From contig JAHHRO010000020.1 in the NCBI GenBank assembly GCA_020025755.1, positions 1 through 40,773 of the forward strand: DNA of 40,773 bases, written 5' to 3'. The translations under genes and the position numbers were made by a program. Within the stretch, counting starts at the first letter, position 1, and the number at the start of each line of letters is the position of its first letter. This DNA is from Butyricicoccus sp. GTDB lineage: Bacteria > Bacillota > Clostridia > Oscillospirales > Butyricicoccaceae. Below the pieces are notes generated by a model. The model was not told the DNA's origin. It worked only from the letters and a program-made list of their open reading frames with translations, and made no database searches. Positions 14,488 to 22,146 of the stretch are shown here, piece after piece.

Positions 14488-15423
14488 TCAATAGATCACC
14501 GTACCAGTCTGTCCGGCGATCCCCTCCTTTGCCTTTTCAAGCAGGGTAATGAGTGCCTTGCGTCCGGGCGCAGACTCTGCGAACTTGATCGCCGCCTGTA
14601 CCTTGGGCAGCATCGAGCCGGGCGCGAACTGCCCGTCCTCGCAATATTTTCTTGCTTCAGTGGTGGAGATGGCGTCAAGCCATTTCTGGTTGGGCTTGCC
14701 GAAGTTCACCGCGCATTTTTCGACCGCAGTTAAAATGATCAGCATATCTGCATCCACCTGCTGTGCGATCAGGCAGCTTGCAAAGTCCTTATCGATCACG
14801 GCACTTGCGCCCTTGAGGTGATTTCCCTGACGGATCACAGGAATCCCACCACCGCCGCAGGCGATGACGACCTGACCGGCTTCAAACAGCGCACGCACCG
14901 TGGCAATCTCCACAATATCGCGCGGCTTGGGGCTTGCAACCACACGCCGCCAGCCACGTCCTGCATCCTCCATGATCTCATATCCCTTTTCATCGCGCAG
15001 CTTTTCCGCTTCCTCTCGGGTCATAAAGCGGCCGATGGGCTTGGTCGGGTTCTGGAACGCCGGATCTTCCAGATCGACCACGACCTGCGTGATCACCGTT
15101 GCACAAGGCTTCGGTATCCCACGATCGAGCAACTCCTCGCGCAGCGCATTCTGCAAATCATATCCAATATAACTCTGGCTCATTGCCACGCAGACCGACA
15201 TTGGCAGGATAGGGAAATCCTGCTCGACCACGCGAGTCAATTCATTCATGGCATGGTGGATCATGCCCACCTGCGGCCCGTTGCCATGTGAGATGATGAC
15301 CTCATGCCCCTGCTCGATCAAATCCACAATGGCTTTCGCTGTATGCTTCACGGCTGCCATCTGTTCACTTAGTGTATTTCCCAGTGCATTGCCACCCAGT
15401 GCAATTACGATCCTCTTGCCCAT
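14488..15423 (-). CDS. arcC: Carbamate kinase
   Basis: 311 residues of the amino-acid-kinase fold: start IVIALGGNALG, SHGNGPQVGM, CGGGGIPV and VIDKDFASCLIA are all carbamate-kinase signatures. In catabolic operons it takes carbamoyl phosphate and ADP to ammonia, CO2 and ATP. It is the last gene after ygeX, ygeY and ygeW, the place held by yqeA in E. coli, so I infer that it harvests the carbamoyl phosphate made by YgeW. Start 15423 has GAGAGAGG at good spacing; the frame extends to 15480 without support. Confidence 0.92.
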   Translation of the reverse strand: MGKRIVIALGGNALGNTLSEQMAAVKHTAKAIVDLIEQGHEVIISHGNGPQVGMIHHAMNELTRVVEQDFPILPMSVCVAMSQSYIGYDLQNALREELLDRGIPKPCATVITQVVVDLEDPAFQNPTKPIGRFMTREEAEKLRDEKGYEIMEDAGRGWRRVVASPKPRDIVEIATVRALFEAGQVVIACGGGGIPVIRQGNHLKGASAVIDKDFASCLIAQQVDADMLIILTAVEKCAVNFGKPNQKWLDAISTTEARKYCEDGQFAPGSMLPKVQAAIKFAESAPGRKALITLLEKAKEGIAGQTGTVIY

Positions 15424-15532
15424 AGATGTTTCCTCTCTCTCTATAAAATATAGAACGGCGGGGTTTGCTGCCCCCGCCATTCTGTTTCCATTACGATTTG
15501 TTTAAAAATAGAGAAATTCTCGATTTTCCAAA

Positions 15533-16738
15533 CTAGTCATCTGTTTTCATCTGACGCTCTTTATCACGCTTATACAGCTTCTTGAGCATCTTCTGCGGAT
15601 CTTTGCACTTTGCAAGGAAAATCATTGCCGCGATGATATACGGCTTGTAGGACGCTTCCTTGTAGAGCGGTACACGATAGCGATCGAACACCGATGCCTC
15701 TACCTCGCCATGCGCACAGGAAACATCGTTGATGTCTGCCGGCAGGCAGTGCAAATACAGTGCTTCGCCGTTCTTGGTGGTCTTCATCAGTTCCTCGGTG
15801 CAGCACCAGTCGATATGCTCTGCGTTCTGTGCAAGCAGCTCCTTCTCAAGTTCCTTGATGCCCTCAGAATCGCCCTCTGCATACAGGTCGGTGCGCTTCT
15901 CCATTGCTGCAAACGGTGCCCAAGATTTCGGATATACGATATCTGCATCCTTGAATGCCTCTGCCATGGAATTGGTCTTGGTGAATGTGCCGCCCGTTGC
16001 TGCTGCGTTCTTCTTTGCAACCTCCTCAACCTCTGGCATGACCTCGTATCCCTCCGGATGTGCCAGCACAACGTCCATTCCGAAACGGGTCATCAGACCA
16101 ATGACACCCTGCGGAACAGACAGCGGCTTGCCATAAGACGGAGAATATGCCCATGTCATTGCAATCTTCTTGCCCTTGAGTTTCTTCACACCGCCGAAAT
16201 GATGGATGATATGAAGCATATCTGCCATACACTGGGTCGGATGGTCGATATCGCATTGGAGGTTTACAAGGGTCGGTATCTGCTCCAGCACACCGTCCTT
16301 GTGTCCCTCGCGTACTGCCTCGGATACATGATGCATATAGGTATTGCCTTTCCCAATGTACATATCATCGCGGATACCGATGACATCTGCCATAAAGGAG
16401 ATCATATTTGCGGTCTCGCGCACAGTCTCACCATGCGCGATCTGGCTTTTGCCCTCATCCAGATCCTGTACCTCCAAGCCGAGCAGATTACAAGCGGAAG
16501 CAAAGGAGAAACGGGTACGGGTGGAGTTATCACGGAACAGGCTGATGCCCAGACCAGATTCAAAGATTTTGGTGGAGATATTATGCTCACGCATATAGCG
16601 GAGCGCATCTGCCACGGTAAATACCGCCTCGATCTCGTCGTCGGTCTTCTCCCAAGTCAGAAAGAAGTCGTTTTCATACATTTCCTTAAAGTTCAGGTCG
16701 TTGAGCTTATCAATATATTTCTTCAGTGTTGCGTCCAT
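15533..16738 (-). CDS. ygeW: Knotted carbamoyltransferase YgeW
   Basis: 401 residues. The carbamoyl-phosphate loop is STRTRFSFA and the later binding motifs are HPTQCMADML and HCLPADI, as in the aspartate/ornithine transcarbamoylase superfamily. The length and the KKLKGKKIAMTWAYSPSYGKP segment fit the YgeW group, whose chain is knotted, rather than ordinary ArgF. Gut uric-acid degradation work places YgeW in carbamoyl transfer from ureido intermediates, giving carbamoyl phosphate; that role is inferred here from context. I chose ATG 16738 because AAGGAG lies 10 bases upstream; the ATG nine bases earlier is too close to it. It follows ygeY in one operon. Confidence 0.88.
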   Translation of the reverse strand: MDATLKKYIDKLNDLNFKEMYENDFFLTWEKTDDEIEAVFTVADALRYMREHNISTKIFESGLGISLFRDNSTRTRFSFASACNLLGLEVQDLDEGKSQIAHGETVRETANMISFMADVIGIRDDMYIGKGNTYMHHVSEAVREGHKDGVLEQIPTLVNLQCDIDHPTQCMADMLHIIHHFGGVKKLKGKKIAMTWAYSPSYGKPLSVPQGVIGLMTRFGMDVVLAHPEGYEVMPEVEEVAKKNAAATGGTFTKTNSMAEAFKDADIVYPKSWAPFAAMEKRTDLYAEGDSEGIKELEKELLAQNAEHIDWCCTEELMKTTKNGEALYLHCLPADINDVSCAHGEVEASVFDRYRVPLYKEASYKPYIIAAMIFLAKCKDPQKMLKKLYKRDKERQMKTDD

Positions 16739-16774
16739 AATTTCCATACTCCTTCGATTCGTTTGATTTCTCGA

Positions 16775-18085
16775 TTACTTGGTGTACAGGGTGGGCAGGG
16801 CAGCATAAACAGCGGCACAAACCACAAGATCCTGCTTCCATGTCTTCTCATTCGGTGCATGTGCCTGTGCCTCTGCGCCCGGACCGAAGCCGATGCATGG
16901 GATGCCATTGCGTCCCATGATGGAAACGCCGTTGGTGGAGAATGTCCACTTGTCCACGAGCGGGCGTGCACGGCGCATTTCCTCGGTCTCGCTGCTGCCG
17001 ATGCGGCTCTCGCCGTAGAGATTGGTGTATGCTTCATGCAGTGCGGTGGTTACCTTATGATCCTCTGGGATCACCCAAGTCGGGAAATAGCACTCGATCG
17101 GGTAAACGCAGCCCGTCCATGAGGGACGCTCGTACTGGTACATGGATACGGTCACATCCTTGCCGTACTTCTGTACGGCTGGCAGGGCGCGGATCTCATC
17201 GAGGCAGCTTTCCCAAGTTTCGCCTGCGGTCATGCGGCGATCCAGAGAAACCGAGCAGGAATCTGCAACTGCACAGCGGCTTGGAGAGGTGAAGAAGATC
17301 TCCGAGGTGGTCACGGTGCCGCGTCCAAGGAAGCGTGCTTCCTGCCACTGTGGATTATACTTTTCGTCGAGCATCTTTACGAGACCCTTGATCTCGGTGC
17401 ATTCCTCTGCATCGTTTTCATTGAGCGCGCGTACCTCACGCAGGATATCTGCCATCTTATAGATTGCATTGTCACCGCGTTCCGGTGCGGAGCCGTGGCA
17501 GGATACACCCTTGACATCCACACGGATTTCCATGCGTCCGCGCTGGCCGCGATAAATGCCGCCATCGGTGGGCTCTGTGGAAACGACGAATGCAGGCTTT
17601 ACCTTGTCTTCCTTGACGATGTACTCCCAGCACAGTCCGTCACAGTCTTCTTCCTGCACGGTACCGGTCACAAGAACGGTATACTTGTCGGACAGGAGGG
17701 ACAGATCCTTCATGATCTTTGCGCCGTAAACAGCCGAAACGATGCCGCCCATCTGGTCAGATGTACCGCGGCCGCCGATCTCGTCCTCGGACTCGAAGCC
17801 CTCATACGGATCGAATTCCCAGTTTGCACGGTTGCCGATGCCTACAGTATCGATATGTGCATCAAACCCGATGAGGGTCTCGCCGTGTCCCATATAACCC
17901 AGAATATTGCCCATCGGGTCGATCTCGACCTTGTCGAAGCCAACCTGTTCCATTTCTTCCTTGATGCGCATGATGTGGTCTTTCTCACCGCAGGATTCAC
18001 CCGGAAACTTTACGAGATCGCGCAGGAACTTGGTCATATCTGCACGGTATCCCTCTGCTGCTGTCTTGATTGCCTGAAAATCCAT
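16775..18085 (-). CDS. ygeY: M20-family metallohydrolase YgeY
   Basis: 436 residues. It has the M20 zinc-peptidase/deacylase landmarks in order: FDAHIDTVG (metal His and catalytic Asp), GRGTSDQMGG (bridging Asp), GTVQEEDCDG (Glu-Glu), and SCHGSAPERG in the lid domain. Relatives include E. coli YgeY, found beside ygeX and ygeW. It probably cleaves an amide or ureido bond of a diaminopropionate derivative in the same pathway. ATG 18085 has GGGAGG eight bases upstream. A longer frame to 18148 overlaps the end of ygeX and has no ribosome site. About 35 bp separates it from ygeX. Confidence 0.88.
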   Translation of the reverse strand: MDFQAIKTAAEGYRADMTKFLRDLVKFPGESCGEKDHIMRIKEEMEQVGFDKVEIDPMGNILGYMGHGETLIGFDAHIDTVGIGNRANWEFDPYEGFESEDEIGGRGTSDQMGGIVSAVYGAKIMKDLSLLSDKYTVLVTGTVQEEDCDGLCWEYIVKEDKVKPAFVVSTEPTDGGIYRGQRGRMEIRVDVKGVSCHGSAPERGDNAIYKMADILREVRALNENDAEECTEIKGLVKMLDEKYNPQWQEARFLGRGTVTTSEIFFTSPSRCAVADSCSVSLDRRMTAGETWESCLDEIRALPAVQKYGKDVTVSMYQYERPSWTGCVYPIECYFPTWVIPEDHKVTTALHEAYTNLYGESRIGSSETEEMRRARPLVDKWTFSTNGVSIMGRNGIPCIGFGPGAEAQAHAPNEKTWKQDLVVCAAVYAALPTLYTK

Positions 18086-18120
18086 CTTGATAGCCTCCCT
18101 AACGTTTGTTCTCTCGATTC

Positions 18121-19332
18121 TCATTCCGTCGGATATGCGCCATTCCATACGATCTTCCGATAGTTCTCCGGATCGGTGTCCCCCTCGGTGGAGAACATAA
18201 GGATCGTACTGTTTTCGTCCAGACCGATTTCCTTTTTGAGATCCTGATATGTGTCAGACTGCATGAGCGTCGCGATCAGACCCATGCCGACCGCACCGGA
18301 CTCGCCAGAAACGACCTGCGGATCACCCTTGATCGGTGCGCCCAGCATACGCATGCCCTTTGCGGAAACCCAGTCCGGACAGGATACAAAGTAAGAGGTA
18401 TGATTTTTCAAAATATCCCAAGAGATCGTATTGGGTTCTCCACAGGCAAGCCCTGCCATAATGGTTTGCAGGTCGCCTTCTACAAAGCGAATATCGCCGT
18501 CTGCTGCTTTTGCGCCCTGATAGATGCAATCCGCCGCCTGTGCTTCCATCACGATGAACTTGGGCGGATCATCCGCATAGCGGTTTGCAAAGTAACCCAC
18601 AACAGCACCGGCAAGTGAGCCAACGCCTGCCTGCACGAATACATGGGTCGGACGGTCGATCCCTGCCTCAGCCAGCTGTTCCCCAGCCTCACAAGCCATT
18701 GTGCCATAGCCCTGCATGATCCATGTCGGGATCTTTTCATATCCGTCCCACGCGGTATCCTGTACCATGACGCCGTGCTCGGTCTGCGCGGCAAGTGCAT
18801 TTGCGCGGCGCACGCACGCATCATAGTTGACTTCCTCGATGGTGACCTTTGCCCCCTCCTTGGCAATGTTGTCAAAGCGGGACTGTACACTCCCCTTCGG
18901 CATCAATACAACGGACTTTTGTCCGAGTTTGTTCGCTGCCCATGCAACGCCGCGCCCGTGGTTGCCGTCGGTTGCGGTAAAGAAGGTTGCCTGCCCAAAT
19001 TCATCCTTGAGTTTCTGACTTGTGAGGTAGTCATACGTCATTTCAGAGACATCGCGCCCAAGTTCTTGGGCGATATAGCATGCCATTGCAAAGGAACCAC
19101 CAAGCACCTTGAACGCATTGAGTCCGAAGCGATAGCTTTCGTCCTTGACGAACAGTCCGTGCAGCCCCAAATGCTTTGCCATACCGGACAGCTGTGCAAG
19201 CGGTGTGACCGCATACTGTGGAAAACTCTTGTGGAATGCGCGTGCCTTTGCGACCTCGTCAAGATGCATGACAGCAAGCTGCTTGTCGTCGGTTTTCGGC
19301 ATACAGTTGCCGACCCATTTAATCTGCTCCAT
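18121..19332 (-). CDS. ygeX: 2,3-diaminopropionate ammonia-lyase
   Basis: 403 residues of the PLP-dependent beta family. The PLP lysine lies in GLNAFKVLGG after KDESYRFG. The substrate loop is TDGNHGRG and the phosphate-binding turn is GVGSLAGAVV. These match diaminopropionate ammonia-lyase (DpaL/YgeX), which converts 2,3-diaminopropionate to pyruvate and two ammonia. It is the first gene of ygeX-ygeY-ygeW-arcC, read from the promoter at 19395-19423. I use ATG 19332 (GGAAGG 11 bases upstream); a TTG at 19362 in frame lacks a ribosome site. Confidence 0.92.
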   Translation of the reverse strand: MEQIKWVGNCMPKTDDKQLAVMHLDEVAKARAFHKSFPQYAVTPLAQLSGMAKHLGLHGLFVKDESYRFGLNAFKVLGGSFAMACYIAQELGRDVSEMTYDYLTSQKLKDEFGQATFFTATDGNHGRGVAWAANKLGQKSVVLMPKGSVQSRFDNIAKEGAKVTIEEVNYDACVRRANALAAQTEHGVMVQDTAWDGYEKIPTWIMQGYGTMACEAGEQLAEAGIDRPTHVFVQAGVGSLAGAVVGYFANRYADDPPKFIVMEAQAADCIYQGAKAADGDIRFVEGDLQTIMAGLACGEPNTISWDILKNHTSYFVSCPDWVSAKGMRMLGAPIKGDPQVVSGESGAVGMGLIATLMQSDTYQDLKKEIGLDENSTILMFSTEGDTDPENYRKIVWNGAYPTE

Positions 19333-19394
19333 CACAAATTCAACCTTCCAATCGATCTCCAAATTGTTTGTATTTTATGTGCTTTGCTATCTTC

Positions 19395-19423
19395 ATCTTA
19401 ATCATCCTGCCCTCAAAAGTCAA
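19395..19423 (-). promoter_or_regulatory. Sigma-A promoter for the ygeX operon
   Basis: On the minus strand: TTGACT (19423-19418), 17-bp spacer, TAAGAT (19400-19395), about 55 bases before the start codon. Confidence 0.65.
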
Positions 19424-19433
19424 TGGCATTTCC

Positions 19434-19633
19434 TTAAAATTTTTTTGGTTTCATAAAAAATTTTTAGTCTCTTTTTTGTGCATTTTGACCACTATCCGCT
19501 TTCCCTTTGATTTTTATATATTTCCTCCTGTTTCTTCTTGTCACTTGTCGTGTTATTTTGCATTTTACACAAAAATATTGCATTTCGATCCCTGCTGCAT
19601 GCCAAAAAATTTTTTAGCCTGAAAATTTTTATG
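19434..19633. promoter_or_regulatory. Divergent control region with A/T tract palindromes
   Basis: Four AAAA(A)TTTTT tracts occur near 19437, 19458, 19606 and 19624, and ATGGCATTTC occurs twice (19424 and 19631), framing the divergent gap. Two more such tracts lie at 20395-20440 between the regulator and pyrB. They may be sites for the PAS/HTH regulator or bent DNA. An AT-rich gap could also produce them by chance. Confidence 0.35.
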
Positions 19634-19651
19634 GCATTTCTTCCCTGTCTA

Positions 19652-19660
19652 TGCTATACT
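19652..19660 (+). promoter_or_regulatory. Extended -10 promoter for the regulator gene
   Basis: TGCTATACT is an extended -10 box, about 55 bases before the ATG at 19717. No good -35 is visible, which fits an extended -10 or an activated promoter. Confidence 0.5.
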
Positions 19661-19716
19661 AAGTAAAAATCATCTGCATATTCAAAAAACAACGGAAAGG
19701 CGGAGGCTGTTTTCCC

Positions 19717-20355
19717 ATGATGCATGAACTTTCTCTTGAAGCCCTGCGGCAGATCGCGCATGGACTCGCGATCCAATTCGGGTCCAACTGTGAAGTCGTT
19801 GTCCACTCCCTTGCTGACAGCGATATCGAACATTCCATTGCCATCATCGAAAATGGCCACGTTACCGGCAGGAAGCAAGGCGACGGTCCCTCCCATGTGG
19901 TACTCGATGCGCTCAAACAGGGTGACTCCTCTAAGGATCATCTGGGATATCTGACGCGCACCAAGGATGGCAAGATCTTAAAAAGTTCTTCCATCTATCT
20001 GCGTGACGAAGACGGCCATATCCGCTATATCCTTGCCATCAATTTCGACATCACCGGACTTCTGATGCTGGACAGCAGTCTCAAGCCCCTGCTCTCTACC
20101 GGAACGGAGGCTACAGAAAAAGAACCTGAACGCATCGTACAGAGCGTCAACGAGCTGCTCGAGGAACTGATTGAGCAGTCCACGAAACTCGTTGGCAAGC
20201 CGGTCGCCCTCATGACCAAGGAGGACAAGATCCGCGCCATCCAGTTCCTGAATAAAGCAGGTGCGTTCCTCATTACAAAATCCGGTGACAAGATCTCGAA
20301 ATACTACGGCATCTCCAAATACACCCTTTACAGCTATATCGATGCCGAATCATAA
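19717..20355 (+). CDS. PAS-type (YheO-like) HTH regulator of the ygeX operon
   Basis: 212 residues. Residues about 8-120 match the YheO-like PAS domain (GSNCEVVVHSL, SSSIYLRDEDGHIRYILAINFDIT). The C-terminal ~50 residues form an HTH (KIRAIQFLNKAGAFLITKS...YGISKYTLYSYI), the layout of DauR-type regulators. It is divergent from ygeX, so I infer control of that operon, perhaps by sensing a diamino acid or ureido compound. GGCGGAGG lies about 10 bases before the ATG; a second ATG follows at once. The gene points toward pyrB, 190 bp away, with a hairpin but no clear terminator between. Confidence 0.82.
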   Translation: MMHELSLEALRQIAHGLAIQFGSNCEVVVHSLADSDIEHSIAIIENGHVTGRKQGDGPSHVVLDALKQGDSSKDHLGYLTRTKDGKILKSSSIYLRDEDGHIRYILAINFDITGLLMLDSSLKPLLSTGTEATEKEPERIVQSVNELLEELIEQSTKLVGKPVALMTKEDKIRAIQFLNKAGAFLITKSGDKISKYYGISKYTLYSYIDAES

Positions 20356-20361
20356 AAATAT

Positions 20362-20387
20362 GCTGGCAGAGAAGATGCTCTGCCAGC
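20362..20387 (+). terminator. Hairpin after the regulator gene, weak terminator
   Basis: GCTGGCAGAG and CTCTGCCAGC form a perfect 10-bp stem with a 6-nt loop, but the T-run comes 12 bases later (ATTTTTC). A second small hairpin, GCAGC-acgg-GCTGC, follows between A/T tracts. Read-through to pyrB is possible. Confidence 0.5.
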
Positions 20388-20547
20388 TGATCCATAAAAT
20401 TTTTCATGCAGCACGGGCTGCAAAAAATTTTTGCCTTTTTTGGGGCATCCCAGCTGTATGGCAGACCTCTGTTTGCCGCCTATCCTGCCCTATCCATTCG
20501 TTACCCCTGCACCCAAATACATAAAATCATTATTTTAGGAGGATATT

Positions 20548-21468
20548 ATGCGCCACTTGATTGACCCACTTGATTTTACAGTCGAGGAGACACAGGAACT
20601 GCTCTCTCTTGCAAATCGCATTGCTGCGAATCCGGCAGCCTATCAGTCGGTCTGTGCCCACAAAAAGCTCGCAACTCTGTTTTATGAGCCATCCACCCGT
20701 ACCCGCCTTTCCTTTGAGGCTGCCATGCTCAACCTTGGCGGCTCCATTCTCGGTTTTTCCAGCGCGGACTCCTCCTCGGCATCCAAAGGAGAATCGGTGG
20801 CTGATACCATCCGCGTGATCTCGTGCTATGCCGATATCGCTGCTATGCGCCATCCCAAAGAGGGCGCACCGCGCAGAGCCGCACACTATTCCTCCATTCC
20901 TGTCATCAATGCAGGCGATGGCGGCCACCAGCACCCCACCCAGACCCTTACCGATCTGCTGACCATCTACCGCCGCAAGGGTCGCCTCGACCATATGACC
21001 ATCGGTCTGTGCGGTGACCTCAAGTTCGGCCGTACCGTGCATTCTCTCATCAAGTCCCTCTCGCGCTATGAAGGCATCCGTTTCGTGCTGATCTCTCCCG
21101 AGGAACTTCGTGTGCCGGAGTATGTTATCACGGAAGCACTCACGCCAAACAACATCGAATATGTAGAGATGACCAGTCTGGAGGACGCAATGCCGCAGCT
21201 GGATATCCTCTATATGACCCGCGTACAGCGCGAGCGTTTCTTCAACGAAGAAGACTACATCCGCTTAAAAGATACCTATATCCTGACCGGCGACAAGATG
21301 AAACTTGCCAAGGAGGATATGGCAGTACTGCATCCGCTGCCGCGCGTCAATGAGATCGCCCTGACCGTGGACGACGATCCGCGTGCCGCTTACTTCGAGC
21401 AGGCACAGAACGGCGTATATGTGCGCATGGCACTCATCATGACCCTGCTGGGTCTCAAGGAGGATTAA
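20548..21468 (+). CDS. pyrB: Aspartate carbamoyltransferase, catalytic chain
   Basis: 306 residues, the normal length. STRTR (49-53) binds carbamoyl phosphate; HQHPTQTLTDL and HPLPR are the other active-site motifs. It makes carbamoyl aspartate, the first committed step of pyrimidine synthesis. TTAGGAGG precedes the ATG. It forms a two-gene operon with pyrI, five bases apart, so the holoenzyme is likely the allosteric catalytic-regulatory type. Its place next to a carbamoyl-phosphate-yielding operon may be coincidence. Confidence 0.96.
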   Translation: MRHLIDPLDFTVEETQELLSLANRIAANPAAYQSVCAHKKLATLFYEPSTRTRLSFEAAMLNLGGSILGFSSADSSSASKGESVADTIRVISCYADIAAMRHPKEGAPRRAAHYSSIPVINAGDGGHQHPTQTLTDLLTIYRRKGRLDHMTIGLCGDLKFGRTVHSLIKSLSRYEGIRFVLISPEELRVPEYVITEALTPNNIEYVEMTSLEDAMPQLDILYMTRVQRERFFNEEDYIRLKDTYILTGDKMKLAKEDMAVLHPLPRVNEIALTVDDDPRAAYFEQAQNGVYVRMALIMTLLGLKED

Positions 21469-21473
21469 GCATT

Positions 21474-21899
21474 ATGTTGAATATCGATTCTATCCAAAAC
21501 GGTATCGTCATCGACCACATCAAGGCTGGCACCGGGATCCAGATCTATCATCACGCAAGGCTTGCCGAGCTGGACTGCTGCGTTGCACTCATCCTGAACG
21601 CACGCTCCGCCAAGCACGGACATAAGGACATCATTAAAATCGAGTCTATGATCGACTTGGATCTTGATGTACTTGGCTATCTCGATCCGGATATCACCAT
21701 CGACATCATCCGCAACGGCGCGATCGTCGAGAAGAAAAAACTCATCAAGCCCAAGACCCTGAAAAATGTGATCCGCTGCCGCAATCCGCGCTGCATCACC
21801 ACCATCGAGGAAGAAATCGAGCATATTTTCGTGCTCGGTGAAAACGATAAATATCACTGCCTGTACTGCGAACAGGAGCCCAAGCGTCAAAATCCGTGA
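21474..21899 (+). CDS. pyrI: Aspartate carbamoyltransferase, regulatory chain
   Basis: 141 residues. The N-terminal allosteric domain (IDSIQNGIVIDHI, LNARS) is followed by the zinc domain with four cysteines: C102 and C107 (RCRNPRC) and C129 and C132 (CLYC). It binds nucleotides and tunes PyrB activity. Confidence 0.95.
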   Translation: MLNIDSIQNGIVIDHIKAGTGIQIYHHARLAELDCCVALILNARSAKHGHKDIIKIESMIDLDLDVLGYLDPDITIDIIRNGAIVEKKKLIKPKTLKNVIRCRNPRCITTIEEEIEHIFVLGENDKYHCLYCEQEPKRQNP

Positions 21900-21904
21900 T
21901 ATGC

Positions 21905-21945
21905 TCCCCCGTCACAGAAATCCCTCTGTGACGGGGGTTTTCTTT
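21905..21945 (+). terminator. Terminator of pyrBI
   Basis: CCCCCGTCACAGA pairs with TCTGTGACGGGGG across a 6-nt loop, followed by TTTTCTTT. Confidence 0.92.
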
Positions 21946-22064
21946 GTAAAAATCCGCAGATGTGTCAAAAAAACAGGTGATTTTTTGACACTTTCGTGTT
22001 ATTATATTTATAAGTGTCTTGTGCGATATCCGGTCGCTTTGCCCACTTTCTTAATGCTCCGATA

Positions 22065-22093
22065 TTGACAAGTCACAGGACTTGGTTTATCAT
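22065..22093 (+). promoter_or_regulatory. Sigma-A promoter for the metal ATPase
   Basis: TTGACA (22065-22070), 17-bp spacer, TATCAT (22088-22093). A perfect CAAGTC-acag-GACTTG dyad lies at 22069-22084, overlapping the -35 end and the spacer. Confidence 0.85.
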
Positions 22094-22102
22094 AATACCA
22101 TG

Positions 22103-22126
22103 ATATATGAATAGTTGCTCATATAT
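22103..22126. promoter_or_regulatory. ArsR/SmtB-type operator
   Basis: ATATATGA-N8-TCATATAT, with core TGAATAGTTGCTCA, resembles the TGAAyA...TrTTCA dyad of CadC/CzrA/SmtB metal-sensing repressors. It starts about at the transcription start of the ATPase promoter, where a repressor would block it. No arsR-type gene is in the window, so the repressor must be encoded elsewhere. Confidence 0.65.
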
Positions 22127-22146
22127 AAAGCAAAGGAGTTGATGCT

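Noticed and set aside
15710..17122. 470-codon open frame antisense to ygeW and ygeY
   Set aside because: It spans two real genes and their junction on the other strand; composition fits a shadow frame.
20400..20547. Possible PyrR attenuator before pyrB
   Set aside because: I could not find the PyrR-binding loop or an antiterminator/terminator pair.
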